The notes below the pieces were generated by a model. The model saw only the letters and a list, made by a program, of their open reading frames with translations, was not told the DNA's origin and did not search any database. The position numbers were made by a program, and so were the translations under genes. From Sternotherus odoratus (taxonomy: Eukaryota > Chordata > Testudines > Kinosternidae): a stretch of 64,000 nucleotides of DNA. Location: assembly GCA_032164245.1 (NCBI GenBank), contig JAVMKO010000009.1:84300712-84364711 (forward strand). The letters are read 5' to 3'. Positions 20,706-33,610 of the stretch are shown in pieces (the first letter of the stretch is position 1; every line of letters starts with the position of its first letter).

Positions 20706-20760
20706 CAGCACACAGAAATAATACACACACGCAGATGAACATTAACCACAGTGGTGACCC

Positions 20761-23700
20761 AGGACTCCTGATCTGGTAAGTAAATGAGCTGCCCTCTGTA
20801 GGAATCGCAATCCAACATGACAGAAAACCATGAGCTAGGAAACCCCTTCACCCCTTCCTGGAAATCCTCACAGAGCATAATACAGTATGGATGTGCTGGG
20901 TTGCTAGCAAAAAAGGTCCATATGAATTTTTAAAATATAGCGGGGAAAGAACCTGGAACGAAATCTGCAAGGCTAAGGCAAAAAATTGTAGCCTTAAAAT
21001 AGAAAATATCGCAAAATATAACCACAGCTGTGAAATGGCTAACACGATGTGCCACAAAATTGGCACACGTTGTTGGGAAGACATTATGTTGTTCCTAGCA
21101 TTTGTTATGCAATGTTCTGGGCAGAGGCGGAGGAGAGGAAGCTGTTTGAGAAGCAGGAGAGATTTTGTTCAATCCCTTGGTCTCTGATTTTAGTCAGTGC
21201 TCAGGCTGGAGTTACTCACTGGGAAGTGGTGCTGGGCTGAAAGAGGAGATTACACTACTTGCTGTTTGTCCCCTCTCTGCCCCCCAGGTTGGTGTCTGTG
21301 TGTAAAGAAAACAAGTGACACTTAGAATATACCCAGACTTCACATCACGGATTCCTCCTCCACTGGAAAGCCAACCTGTAAACGGATCAATATCTGCTCA
21401 GCAGAGGGGTCACACTGGCACCAGAAATGGACACTGGTGTCAGAAGAAAAATCAACGCTATAGTGTGAATATTTCCATCAAGGGGTGAATTTTGATTGGC
21501 TAACATTTCTCTTTTATATGCCCAAGTGCTTCCAGTTAGCTGGCTGTATCCCACGCACAAAATTGTTTTGCTGCCTAAGTTGCAATTTTTGTATCCGACC
21601 AAACTTGTTAAACTAGTATTATGATGTGCTGAGCAAATAGGGGGGGGGGGGGGAATCTGATCTTGGTATAAGGACAATGGGACTGCCTAATGAATGAAGA
21701 GACAGCGCCACGTTTGCCTTTGCATTCGAATGGCCTGATGGGGAAAAAAAAAAGACATTTTCACATTTGCAATCTTATTTGGAATCACAAGCAGGGTGAC
21801 TTCATTCCTGGACAGGTATTTGCCCATTGAAGGCTAGAGGAATAGTGATAGCAACAATCTCATCAGCAACTTGGCTCTGTTTGCCTTGTTGGTTTTGCAG
21901 TAAGTCAGGTATTTCAGGGTACAGGGTACATGGGCGCTATTGGCAATGAATGTGCTGATAGGTGTGTAAAGAAGATTCAGATCTCTGCAAGGAAATTTGC
22001 AGAGACATCCAGTCTGCAACTCCTGAGATGTCTGCATTCAGGTTTCAGTTCTAGCCCACTTCCGTTCAACACCTAGCTAACATGTTCCCCAAACCCGGAC
22101 TAGGTAACATAGCTGGGAGCTTGAATATTTGAAGAACATTATTCAAATGAGTAGCTTTGCCTGATCTATTCATTGTGCATTAATTATACTGATCACTTAA
22201 GAATTCCCAGTAACACTCTGAGGTTTGATAGGTTACCGTCCAAAGATCAGGCCCAGTATTATTAGAATTGCTGTTCAGTTGGGAACCTAGACATGCACAG
22301 TTGCAACACTCACACTTAGAAAAAGTTTCTGAATCTGCAATAGTTCTGTTAACACCATTAGCAAGATCACAAACAATCCAACCCAACGAGGTAGGTAGAG
22401 ACAATACAAGCAACTGAACATCCATATACTCGCACCATCCCTTGCAAAAGGACCCACAGTGTCAGTCACCCTCATCATCTTCCTCATGGCCATCCCTAGT
22501 GGTCGTCATCCTGGCCAAGGCACGCGGGCCGGAAGACAGCTTTTATGACATGTAATACTGACGCTCACTGTGTCTCTGCCTATTCAGTAGGCCTTTTCCT
22601 TCTCTGTATTTCCTCAAGCTAATGTAGGGGTACCTTTCTCCCACAGGTTTCTAGTCCTTCTATCTCAGATTCATTAGCATATCCGTTCATTAGTTACCAT
22701 GGCAATCTTGTGGTCAGACATCTACTGATGTTCCTAATTTTAAAATACCTCAAAATGATATAAAGTGACATTTTGTGGGGACATGTCAGCAGTTTAGTCA
22801 TCACAGCATTCTAACTGGGATATCTTATGAGTTAGGGTTATTTCTGGTTAGCTGCTTATGCTAAGACTTCTTTGGCCTGGTTTAGCTAAGCTATTGTTGC
22901 ACAGGCCTGACGCCTGTAGGCTCTTTGGTTTACCAGCTTAATTTACACCTGTGCCTTATCTAGCAAATACCTATGCACATAGGCTATAGTAGTGACCTCT
23001 ATTTTAGTCTTTTTTGCTTAACAAAACAACAGATGGGTAGCACAAGAATACAAATGCCATATCATGTACCAAACAAGATAGGATAACACTCAGGCATAGA
23101 AAGAACACGCAAGGGACAATGGTAGGTGACAGCAAAAATTACTAATTCCCCACGGTTGCTCCATACCCTGGACCATTAATCAGCATGAGATTCGAATTTC
23201 ACTCATGGCTGTCAACAACGTGCTCTGTGGGATGGAATCTCAAAAGTCTGAGCTGCAAATTCATCAAGATTTTAAACAGATTCAGGAAGCCCTGGTGGAA
23301 TGGATGCCGGCAGAAGGGTTTATTCCGGTTGGCGGGAGCTCAGAAAGGTGGAATCACTGAGGTAATGAGAAGAACTAAAGCAGTACAGACAAAAGAGAGA
23401 GGAGGAGAACATGCCTTGGAGACCTTCTGTGGATTAAGTTTACATGGAGCCCCCAAATGGAGTAAGGACGATGTGTGTATTGTACACACTCTTCATACAC
23501 ATCAGATTGTATTCGATGGTTTGAAAAGCCCCAGTTCCTCTCAGGGTGATGAAGAGGGACTGGTAAGTCTAAAGTGTTGACATTGCCAATGTATTAAGGT
23601 AAATTATTTTGAGTAATCACTAAGGGTGATTTCACATTAGAAAGAAATTCATATTTCAGAAAAACTGAGTTGCATGCAGTCTCCTTTCCCTGTTCTAGTC

Positions 23701-24334
23701 TCTGGTTTGTTCATGGTGAGAAGGGAATGTGGTAAAGTAGGTGAAGCTGTGATTACTTTGCTATTAAGCTCAGGTTTCCCTGGGCTGAGATTTTAATAGG
23801 AGTTTCTGGAGGTTTCTGTGCTCCTACTGTTTTCCTGAAATCCAGTCTCTCTTGATATAAACCTGAGCCGTGGGCGAGGCTGTCAGTCCATTCTGTGTAT
23901 ACTGCACATGCTGTGAGCATGGCTGGTTTGTTCCTTGCTAAGAATCAAAATTCTTAAAAATGAAAGTAATTTTGCATGAATGTTATTTGTCCTCTTGGTT
24001 TTTTTATTTTGTTTTTTTACAAGACTATGTAGAGAGAGATGTCAACCCAAACTTCAGTGTTAATGAGGGACGCCAGAGAGAGTAGGATAATGACATTCTA
24101 GAAGGACCAGAATGGTTCTAGAGAGAGCAGAATATTCTAGAAGCTTGTGAGATGGCATTTCAGCCAAAGAACTTTACCTCCAAATTGGGTTAGAAAAGTG
24201 AAAAGAAGGCACTTGTTCCTTCATCAATGGATGAGTCGTCTCAGCTTACACTGCAGTGAGATCACCCATGATCTGGGCTCTGCCGTCTATCCTGCTTGTG
24301 GGTCATGAACAGTTAGCCATGAAGCTCCGATATG
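20761..24334. other. No gene recognised; unassigned sequence
   Basis: About 3.5 kb without a supportable gene. It includes the segment 21069-21159 that resembles the insert in the MITE at 20500-20705. Short minus-strand frames near 22180-22493 encode Cys-rich or hydrophobic peptides with no recognised family. A plus-strand 131-codon frame (23185-23580) is likewise unassigned. Confidence 0.4.
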
Positions 24335-24445
24335 CTGGTTCGGGACAGAGCAGGGACCTCTACACTATGGCCTGGTTCGGGACACAGCAGGGACCTCTAC
24401 GCTATGGCCTGGTTCGGGACACAGCAGGGACCTCTATGCTATGAC
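24335..24445. repeat. Three tandem 37-bp repeats
   Basis: Units start at 24335, 24372 and 24409, each CTGGTTCGGGACACAGCAGG then GACCTCTACGCTATGGC with one to three differences. The period is not a multiple of three, so the overlapping open frames in two phases are by-products of the repeat. Confidence 0.9.
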
Positions 24446-26005
24446 CTTGCTCCCGCAAAGACTAGGTATGGAGGATTGCTTGTAGTGCGCAAGCAGTTCC
24501 TGAATGCCCAGCAGGACTACAGCTCGTTCTCTGGCCTCAGAGCAGCCCTGGAGCCAGGTCCTGCTGAACTTCCTCAGCCCATCAGTGCAGGATACCAGCC
24601 CCCAGTCTAGTATCCCTGCCCAGCTTTCTGTGAGCGTGGTCTGTGAGCCCTCTATTGCTCCCAGGCATTGGTAGCTCCACACACAGGGTCCCTTCCTCAC
24701 ATGCCGCCCCATTCACACAGCTCCAAGACCTTAAAGCACTGCAGGAATCCTCAACACATCACATGCTTTGGATCCACAGCGAAAGACACTGGGCTCTTTG
24801 CTAGCCTGTATAGCAACCCCTCCTTTGAGGAGGCCATCTTCACCCACCCTACAGTACATCACTCCGTCTACCCAACCTCATCAGCTCCAACTCAATGTCT
24901 GATCTGCATTCCTGGACCACAGCGACTGAAAACCTGGCGAAGAACCATCTCTTGACAGCTCAACACCTCCTCCTGTGCCGTGGCCTCTTCCCATTTGGGC
25001 TGCAGACCAGGATCCAATGAGTGCTGATCTTCAGGCTCCTGGCTCATTCCAACACATTTAATATTGCCGACCATGAGATGGAGCTGGTGCACCCCAGGGA
25101 CCTGGCAGGGATGAAGGTAAGTGCAAGGAGCTTATTTGCGCCTTTCCTCTCAGAGCAGTCCCTGAGCGAGATAAAGGCCACAATGGCACCTCCACCCACA
25201 GATTCCCCAAGACTGGGAGTTCTGTGGGGCTCTGTCCTCTCTCCCATAAACTCTAACACACACCGCGTTCCTGTAACTCAGAAACATTCACCTGCGATTT
25301 CTTTTGCAATTTGCCAAAAAGTTTTGTTGTTTTTGGACTTCCGTTCCACAGGGAATTTGTGGGACCATCCACGTACTGGGCAGTGCATCTCCTGGATGGT
25401 GGTGGGGCAGGAAAACCCACAGAGGGCACTTCTCTGAATGGCTGCAGTAGCCCGCCATGGTCCCAACAGAGCCCTGCCATGAGGGAGGTGCATGCTATAG
25501 CCAGGCTTCCAGAGAGGCTACACCCCCCAGCTGCAAAAGCTGCAGTTTCTCATGTCATGGGCGCCGGTGCAGAACTGGGCTCTGGCCTCATAGGGGGCTG
25601 CATTCCTTGTGCAGTCCCTAAATCCATCCCCCATTTTGTGCAGCCATGCTGTATTGGTTCCACTGTGGGAGCAGGCTACAGGAACGGGGAGACAGCCAGC
25701 ATACAGAGAGGGGCAAGACTTGTCCATAAATTATGAGACTGACGTGGTTTAAATGGGAAGCTGTTTGGAGCTGAGCAACTTACTCTGAGGAGGGATGACA
25801 GCAACAGCATCCTGTATCTTCTATGTTAAACCTTTAACATCCACGTAGAATAGTTGAGCTGGATGTGTGAAGCATTGCTGTGGAATAGGGCCCGACCGAA
25901 TGAGCCCTACGCCCAAAATATGTGAACTGACATCCAAAATAAAATCCTACGAGCGGTAGCACTCAGTTATTTCAACCACTTTCAGTCAGAGACACCACAT
26001 CCTAG
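24446..26005. other. No gene recognised
   Basis: Unassigned sequence with open frames of up to 141 codons (25311-25736) that overlap one another in several phases and show no conserved motif. Confidence 0.4.
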
Positions 26006-26215
26006 GGAGAGAGCATGGCCTAGTGGGTGGAACACCGGGCTGGGATGCAGGAGACCTGGATTCTAGGCCTGCCTCTACCATTGGCCTGCTGGAGGACATT
26101 TCACCTCCCTGTCTCCGTTTCCCCATGGATATAATAACGATACTGACCTCCCTTGTAAAGTGCTTTGAGAGCTACTGATGAAACGTGTTACATAACAGCT
26201 AGGTGTTGTTACATA
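26006..26215 (+). mobile_element. MIR-type SINE
   Basis: The tRNA-derived head is visible (GCATGGCCTAGTGGGTGGAA, B-box-like GGATTCTAGGCCTGCCTC). It is followed by the conserved core (CTCTACCATTGGCC, then TTTCACCTCCCTGTCTCCGT and TTCCCCATGGATATAATAAC) and a tail with GTAAAGTGCTTTGAGAGC. The order and spacing match MIR/CORE-SINE elements, which are old in amniotes. The copy is diverged. Confidence 0.8.
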
Positions 26216-26899
26216 CAGAGAGTTTCTTGTCTGAGACTGCACCCCACTGCTATACGTCAGCAATAGGCCTCCTCATAATCATCTGGGCTTGTGATGACAG
26301 TAGGATAGCCCCACAAGGGTGAAACTGGAGTGGTTTGTGATGTCATCCAAACCCTGAGGCTCACTCTCTCTCTTGGAAATTAGTTCTACAGTTTTCCTTT
26401 GTTGTGTTACATACACGTGAAGGTTATTACAAAAGACTCTTACATTAAACACCCCACTGCTCCTTATGTGATATTTGTGGACAAACAATTTGCATCCTGG
26501 GACAATATGTCAGTAAAAGGGAATCGCTTTTCACTCTATTCTCTGTGCAAATTCTGCCTCTTCAAAGTTAGACAAACAGGATTTTAAATGACACACGTTT
26601 AACCAACACATGCTCTATACCATCGCTGCCACAACTGATGGTTCATATCAGGATGAGGAGTGAGAGAGAAAGCCACCCCACAACACTTGCTTGAGGAAGG
26701 AGGATAACGCGTGTAACTCGTTTGTCTGGCTAAGATGTAGGATGCTTTGCTTGCTCCCCACCCTCTAAATGAGATGTCAAACTTAGTTTGTGCACATGCA
26801 ATGTAAGATCAGTATCTGAATGGGTATTGGCTACAGAGGTGTCAAGCATGCAAATTAAAGATGCCCAGATGTTAATTTCCCAGCCCAGGATTAAAAAAT
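26216..26899. other. No gene recognised
   Basis: A+T-rich unassigned sequence between MIR and CR1 relics. Confidence 0.4.
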
Positions 26900-27985
26900 T
26901 AGAAAGATATAAAATTAATATGGCACATGTTACATGGGTTAAAAGCTGGCTGAGCGATAGATCTCAAAATGTAATTGTAAACAGGGAATCGTCGAGAGGG
27001 TGTTTTCCAGTAGTGTCCCACAGGGATAGTTCTTGGCCCTACACTATTTAGCATTTTTGTTAATGACCCACAAAAAAACATAAAATCATCAAAGTTTGCA
27101 GATGACACACAAATTGAGAGTGTTAAATAAAGAGGAGGACAGGTCACTGCTGAGTGATCTGAATGGCTCAGGAAACTGGGAGCAAGCAAATGATATGCAT
27201 TGTGGCTAAATGAAAATATCGACATCTCGGAGCAAAGACTGTAGTCATGCTTACACTGTGGTGGACTCTACCCTGGGTAGCAGTGATGCTGAAAAAGATG
27301 TGGGGGTCGTGGTGGAAAATCAACTAAACAGGAATGCCTGGTACAGTGCTGTGGCCAGAAGGGCTAACGTGATCCTTAGATGTATAAACAGGGAAACTGG
27401 AGTAGGAGCAGAGAGGTTATTTTACCTCTGTACTTGGCACTGGCATGACTGCTCCTGGAATCCTGTGTCCAGATCTGGTGTCCACAGTTCAAGAAGGATG
27501 TTGATAAATTGGAGGAGGTTCAGAAAGGAGCCATGAGAATGATGAAAGGATTAGAAAATCCTGCCTTAGAATGAGAGATTCAAGGTGCTCAACTTATTTT
27601 GCTTAGCAAAGACTTGGAGCAATTGGATTACAGTCTAAATATCTCCATGGGGAACAAATGTTTAATAATGGGTTCTTCGGCGGAGCAGAAAAAGATCTAA
27701 CATGACCCAATAAGTGGAAGTTGAAGCTAGACAGATTCCGAATGGAAAGACTATGTAAATGTTTAACAGTGAGGGTAATTACCCCTTGGAACAGCTTCCA
27801 AGGGCCCCGGCAGATTCTCCATCACTGACGATGTTTAAATCAAGAGTGGATGATGTTCTAAGAGCTCTGCGTGAGGAATGATTTGGGGGCAGTTCTCTAG
27901 CCTGTGCTAAACACGGGGGTGGGGGGGGGTCAGATTACCTGTCACAATGGTCCCTTCTGGCCTTGCTATCTACGACTCTATATAA
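26900..27985 (+). pseudogene. Old CR1 LINE relic
   Basis: Broken reverse-transcriptase fragments are readable on the plus strand: a WVKSWLSDRSQNVIVN segment (26925-26985), a KFADDTQIE-like catalytic region at about 27085-27115, SDAEKDVGVVVENQLN (about 27285-27330) and ARRANVILRCINRE. It ends with the CR1 3' terminal sequence GGTCCCTTCTGGCCTTGCTA then ACGACTCTAT near 27980. Multiple stops and frameshifts show an old, dead copy. Confidence 0.88.
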
Positions 27986-30155
27986 ACAGACACCTACTTT
28001 CTTCCATTCCCGAATCTTTGCTCCCAGCTTCCTCATGCTGAACCAGCCTCGGATTCCACCGTCTCCCCCTCCTTTATGGCTCGGGGCCCACTGCCAAAGC
28101 AAACTGCCTCTACCCATCTCCCTTGAGGTGCCCTCTGTGCTGATGAGCACCATGCTGACCTAAATTAAGGGGGGGGCACCTCATGCAAATTACTCATTGT
28201 AATCCACATGAATGCCACCATGATGTAGGCCCCTCAGGAGCAGTCTCCTCATCACTGACTTCAGCAACCCTCCCCTCGCCCTCTGATCCCGAACTGCTAA
28301 GCTACTGGTGGGTTTAATGCACGTTCTAGATTTGCAGATGACAGTTTTTCAACAAGAGATGGGATAGCCTAGCTTGAAAATATACAATCTTGGTTTGTGG
28401 CAAGATCTAAGAATAGTTCTTCAGAAAGAGCAAATTTCATTTGTTTTCCCCCTCAGCAAGGTGTAATGGTCCTGTGGAATCCGACCCCGTCCATCACACA
28501 CCCTCCGGTGGCCCAGTTCTCTCTGTATCGAACAGCGGTTTCCTCCTCTGGCAGGCTTCGCTGTTGTGCGCGTTTCTCCTAGCTTTATGACACGCTTTAC
28601 CTCATTAGTTACCTCAGAACAACCACACAATGAAAGCAGCCAGGTACCTATTTGTGAAGATCAAAAATCACACCCCAGCGCCTCAGCAATTGCAAAGAGG
28701 CGGGGTTGTGGGACCCACACATGTTCACATGCTGACATATAACAATGATTTACTCTCTGATGATCCTGTCTACGTATGCAGTTACCAAGCAAACAAACCT
28801 GGTTGTGATCCATTTATGGCAAAGGTGTTAGTTAACCTGCCCGCTCACCCTGCAGGCAGACCTCATCTTGACCAAATTTCTCAAACCCGACTAGGGATTT
28901 GGGGTGCCTCCATTTCTGGGTACCAAATGTGAGAGAGACTGAAGGAGAATGTGCTAAGCACCCATGTTCCGAAAACTAAACCTGCACGCAGAACCACAGG
29001 TCACTATTTGAAAACGATGGCTCTGGACTTTAATGTATGGCTTCCTAGCAGAGAGTGTGAATGAGGCTTCAGGTCAATAAATCTGGTTATTTCAGTCTGC
29101 AAACACTGTGGCTAGATGAATGTCATGTTCCTTTGTCCATAAATATAGCAACATGATTAATTATAAGGTGTTGAAACAACAAACAATCTACACAGAACAG
29201 GTCAATACCGAGATATACAATTAATCATTACATACCCCTACAGCTGAGTAATCATTTGGAACAATTAGTAACAAGCTCCTTTGCCCTCTAAGGAATATTT
29301 TATTCTCCAATACTTTTTTACTTAGGATTTTTTCTCAGATCCCTTCAAGACTTTTTAAGATAAACCATTAAGACAATCATCTGAGAGTCTAACTCAATGA
29401 ATATTCCATCCGGCCCAGAGAAAATAAATGCCTTCTTTCCTTTTAAATAATAATAGTAATTTAAAACACCACCACCACTACCTTTTTGCCACGAGGAAAA
29501 GGTAACTACCACCCTTATAGAAAAACCTATGACACTCCAAGTTAGCATAGTCACTACTCAAGGATCTTCTATAGAAGCTGGACTCTGCTAGAGAAAGTGT
29601 CCTAGAGATGTAACTGTCCATTTGGCATGGGTGTACTTGTTTACACTCAGCAGATAAAATAATATTTCCATATAGTATTTTCACATGAATACTATTTCCC
29701 CTGCCAATTGCTCTATTGTCTATTCCATCCATTGACTTCCCCGTAAAAAAGCTCAGGTAACTAATTTTTATATACCTGGTACGTTTGCTTTGGCTTACTA
29801 GGATTTAGCTTTGGAATGAGGTCCTGACTCCTTGCTAAAATATACTCCCCCCTGCTGTGTGAAAAGCTCGTCCTTTCCTCGTTAGTCAGGGAGTAATCAG
29901 ACCAAAGGACTGTGATGTCAGAGAGGGCTTAGGCACAGGGGTAGCTGGAGCTCTAAACAGCCATTCCGGATTCGGTGGGTTTCTTGGATGGTATGCTACC
30001 AGGCTTCTCCTAGCTTGGGGCTATCTCCATGTCATGTTTAGTTAATAGTTATGTGTGGCATTAAACAGAAACTAGGCAGAAATGTCACATTAACAGCGGT
30101 AGAGGCTGCAGTCTCTTCCTGCCATGTTACAGCTCTGTCTTTTAGGCTGCAGACT
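27986..30155. other. No gene recognised; A+T-rich in the second half
   Basis: About 2.2 kb with only short frames and no recognised family or RNA gene. Confidence 0.45.
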
Positions 30156-30156
30156 G

Positions 30157-30362
30157 AACATAAGAGCAGCCATACGCGGTCAGACCAAAGCTCCATCTAG
30201 CCCAGTATCCTGTCTACTGACAGTGGCCAATGCCAGGTGTCCTGGAGGGAATGAACAGAACAGGGAAGCAAGTGATCCATCCCCTGTCGCCCATTCCCAG
30301 CTTCTGGCAAACAGGCAAAATCCATCCCTGCCCGTCCTGGCTAATAGTCATTGATGGACTGT
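30157..30362 (-). mobile_element. CR1 LINE 3' end fragment
   Basis: Reverse complement of the CR1 3' untranslated region: AACATAAGAGCAGCCATACG, GTCAGACCAAAGCTCCATCT, AGCCCAGTATCCTGTCTACT and GGCTAATAGTCATTGATGGA, the same blocks as at 19441-19660 and 55632-55825. No coding part is present. Confidence 0.9.
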
Positions 30363-31370
30363 AAGGTTGGGCCTCTTCCTTTCGTTGTCATTGCGCAGAG
30401 CCTGTTGGAACCAGCCCCAGAAGGAAGCAGAGCTCCGACAAGCACCGTACGCACGGAGAGCTGGGCTCACAATGGTACGGAGGCACCCGTACGATTCACC
30501 TCCCTCTACGTCCTGCAAGGGCCTACATGCACAGGGAGGAAGTTCCTAGGCACCTAAACTTCTTCTCCTGTCTACGTGCACTGCCGCCCCCTCCAGACAT
30601 CTGCACACTGGTCTCCTGCGATGTGCCACGAACAGGGAAGACAGGCCTTCACCCGCCTATCTCACTTGTGAGGTGTGCTCAAAGGCCATCTGCCGGAACG
30701 GGGCCCATTCAAAATCCGGCTGGCGGAAGAGGCATCGGTGGCCATCTTAGAACGGTTTGAGCATTCACCTGGGATGAGGGTCAGGGCCGCACGCTCTGCC
30801 AGAAGGAGAGAGCTGTTTGAAGCCGACTTTCCCACCCTTGAGGAGCCCCGGGCCACTCCGAGATGGGGCTCCTGTGGAAGAGTTGCTGGAACATGGGGGC
30901 TGGACCCAGATTTCCTGCCTCCAGGTGGTTCCCTGCCCACCGGGCCATACAGTGTGTGTATGTCACTCTCTCTGGCCCTGCAACCATATTGATTCACAGT
31001 AGACGTGTGAGAGAGCCCTTCCCCCTCCCCAGACTATCCCATAGCCTCCCTGGTCAAATCCTGTCTCCCCCGCTGTCTGAGGGGGCTATTAAGCTGGGTC
31101 TCCCTCCTCCCAGGTGAGTGCTCTAACCACTGGACTCAAAGCGATAAGGTAGGCCCCACCTACTGCGTTGGCTTTTGTGGCTCTCAGACTAAGGCACCTG
31201 TCTCTCCCTATGTGCAGACCTTGTTGCTCACCAAGAGTTGTTCCTGTGATTTTTGAGGAGTGAGACATTGCAAGACTCGGTGTCTAGCCCTTTGTGTGTC
31301 TAGCCCTGAGTGATCCCTGAACACCGCAGAGAGCCGGGTGTAAAGAGGAACTGAGAAAATACTCCGAGGA
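30363..31370. other. No gene recognised; possible leader of the gypsy relic at its right end
   Basis: Moderately G+C-rich sequence with overlapping frames but no domain. GAGTGCTCTAACCACTGGAC at about 31113-31132 looks like part of a dispersed turtle repeat. The right part may be the untranslated leader of the element that begins at 31371. No 5' LTR could be delimited. Confidence 0.35.
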
Positions 31371-33610
31371 ATGGAGCAGCTGAAAGCCCCACCAGAACTG
31401 GAACGTCTTGGAAACGTGAAACACAAGCAGGGGAGGTTTAAACAGCCCTTCACTCTGTATGCAAACAGTGAGGGCCAGCCACAAGGAAGGCTGAGGCGGT
31501 CGCCTTATTCCCGACAGCAGCTGGTTCTGAAGTACTTGACTTGTGTAACGGTTTTCAGTTCACTCAGACAGATGAGGTCAACTATAAACCTGTATTGCAA
31601 ATTCTGGGAAGTAGTGCACTCCATGGACAGTCCAGACATATGAGAGAGATGGGCTTAAAGAGAGAGTATGAAACATAATAAATTGTATACAAATACAGTG
31701 TGCACCCATTCTTGGATTAAAGTGTGTCCTGCCTTGGTCTCATCCAGAGGGTTCACTCTCTGGAGGGGCAACGGACCAAATCAGTTGAGGAAGAGCTTTA
31801 GGCTGTCTTCCAGGGGATAGGGAAACTCACTGCAGAATAGAGCTGAAAGAACCCAGCCCCCGTCCCTTCGTTCCCTTAGGAAAGTTCCCCGCCCTTGAAG
31901 GCAGAGGCTGAAAGAGCTGGGCTGGCTCATTGCTTTGAGAATCACAGCAAGAATAGAAGAGCCAACCAATGGGTGCCCTCATTGGTCACTGCAGGTAAAA
32001 AGGTGGAACCCTTCACTTAGGTACAGACCACAAGAATTAAAGTCGTACAGGGAACAGGAACATTCCTCACTACCTTGGAGAGATGGCTGGTGCCAAATAT
32101 TTTTCAACATTTGATGCTCCGCAGGGGTCTGGCAGGTGCCTCTGAAAAACAAAGCCCACGGCACACTTTCAACACCCTTGCAGGAGACACTCTTTCCACA
32201 GACTGCCAAGGTGGGTTGTGAAGAGAAATGTGTGACTCATCTAGCCACCCAAACCGGCACCCCGAGAACACTACAGTGCAGAGAGGTCCAGTGGACATGG
32301 GATGCAAATCTTAATAAAGAGTTTGAGAAACTGAGGAGCTAAGCAAAGAGGCCCCAGACTTGCGGGACTAGGACAATGAGCACAAAACTAAATTGTCCCC
32401 GGATGCTCCCAAGGTGCAATCTTCTTATAACAGTCTGGACAAAACTGGAGACCAGCGGCTTATGTGTCGCGGATGCTAACAAAACCTTAGGATCAATATC
32501 TTCAATAGAGAAGAGGGCTTTGGGCTGAGTTCATAGGTGTGAAAACAATTCAAGTTGTTATGGGATGCCTGGGTTTACTGAAACTGGTCACCGATCACTA
32601 ACAGTCATTGCCTAAAGGGGCCTAGCAAACTCCTCTTCCCCCAGACAATACAGGGACCATGTTTGCAGCTTCAAACCTGTTATTGGCCAATAGCGCACAA
32701 ACCTGGGAGAGGCTCAATGGTTGCAGACACACAGTCTCTAAAGCATTTGGCAAAAGAGCTGCAGAGCAAAGTCCAGGGTTGGAGTTTGTACACATCAGTA
32801 TGAATAAAAAATTGTCTGGTCTTCAGCAAAATGTGGACTGTGCTTGCAGAGGAACTGCTCAGGCTGACACCCGGCAGGAAAGAATTAAGCAGTGCGCCAG
32901 GACACCATATTTCCAGCACCTATTACCAATGGAGCACCTTATAAAAGAGAACATTTTCTTTAAAGGCACTGGGAGGTGCGTTACAAAACAATCTGTTAAA
33001 AGGATGTGTGAAGGTCATTTGGAGATTGAAAGAACTAAAGAGAAGGGCCAGCGACATTTTTTACTGGTCTCAAATGAATAGCAACTTTAAAGAAAATTAA
33101 GATTATTCCCACAGGTCAGAAATATAGACCAGGCCAAGTGATGGCAGTGGCACAGGAACAAATGGCACCTTGGAGCTAAATAGGTGTAGATGTGTCTACA
33201 TTGGCTAGAAAAAAAACTGCACATTTGGGCTAAACTGTTAGCATCACTTCCCTGAGATAGCCTTACTAGAAGACAGGACAGGTAACCGGTGACTTGGCAT
33301 TGTAGACCTATTGTCACTGGACACAGTATGCCGGGAATTGTAATGTCTGACAATGGGCCCCAGTTGAGTGGTCATGAGTTTAAGCAGTTTGCAGTGAATA
33401 TGATTTGAGACCAATGATAGCCAGTGTCCATATCACCAGTCCAATGGGCTGGTGGAAACCAGTGTCAAAATAGCAAAGCCCACAGGGTCAGACTCTGATC
33501 TGTATCTTTTATATCCCAGAAGAGCACCGGTGAAGACTGGACTGTCACCTGCTAACAGAAAAGTGAGAATACGAATCAGATTGGTAATTGTGTGCTACAG
33601 TGATGGGGGC
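31371..33610 (+). pseudogene. Ty3/gypsy retrotransposon relic (gag start, RT, RNase H, integrase)
   Basis: A decayed element reads left to right across all three frames. At 31371 an ATG opens a gag-like start (MEQLKAPPELERLGNV then RFKQPFTLYA). After a large deletion, reverse-transcriptase pieces appear from about 31790, including an IEEPT-like segment, a KYFSTFDA-like active-site approach near 32090-32115 and a WQVPL segment. RNase H pieces follow: WTWDANLNKEFEKLR at about 32295-32335, WRPAAYV near 32450 and a TDH segment near 32590. Integrase pieces are EGHLEIERTKEK (zinc-binding region, about 33010-33050) and PGIVMSDNGPQLSGHEFKQF (catalytic core, about 33330-33390). Stops and frameshifts are frequent and gag is mostly missing, so it is inactive. 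No LTR pair was delimited. Confidence 0.85.

Larger units (their letters stand above)
19165..20760 (+). mobile_element. Solo LTR (copy B), interrupted by a CR1 and a hAT MITE
   Basis: The parts 19165-19435, 20188-20499 and 20714-20760 together form an LTR-like sequence collinear with copy A at 13692-14720. Shared landmarks are the GGCAGGACCTGCTCACAGA block, a TATA-like GGTATAAAGA at 20241, GTCCATTGTCACAGG, GGTGCCTTCGTACCTTA and GAGCAGCACAC. A CR1 sits between the first two parts and a hAT MITE between the last two. No retroviral genes were recognised. Confidence 0.6.

Noticed and set aside
13692..20760. A complete provirus bounded by LTR copies A and B
   Set aside because: The LTRs are strongly diverged and nothing recognisable as gag, pol or env lies between them; the interval holds a CR1, another solo LTR and a hAT element.
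22180..22493. A Cys-rich minus-strand frame that might be an envelope fragment
   Set aside because: Only about 80 codons, no recognised motif, no neighbouring retroviral genes and two competing frames in the same place.
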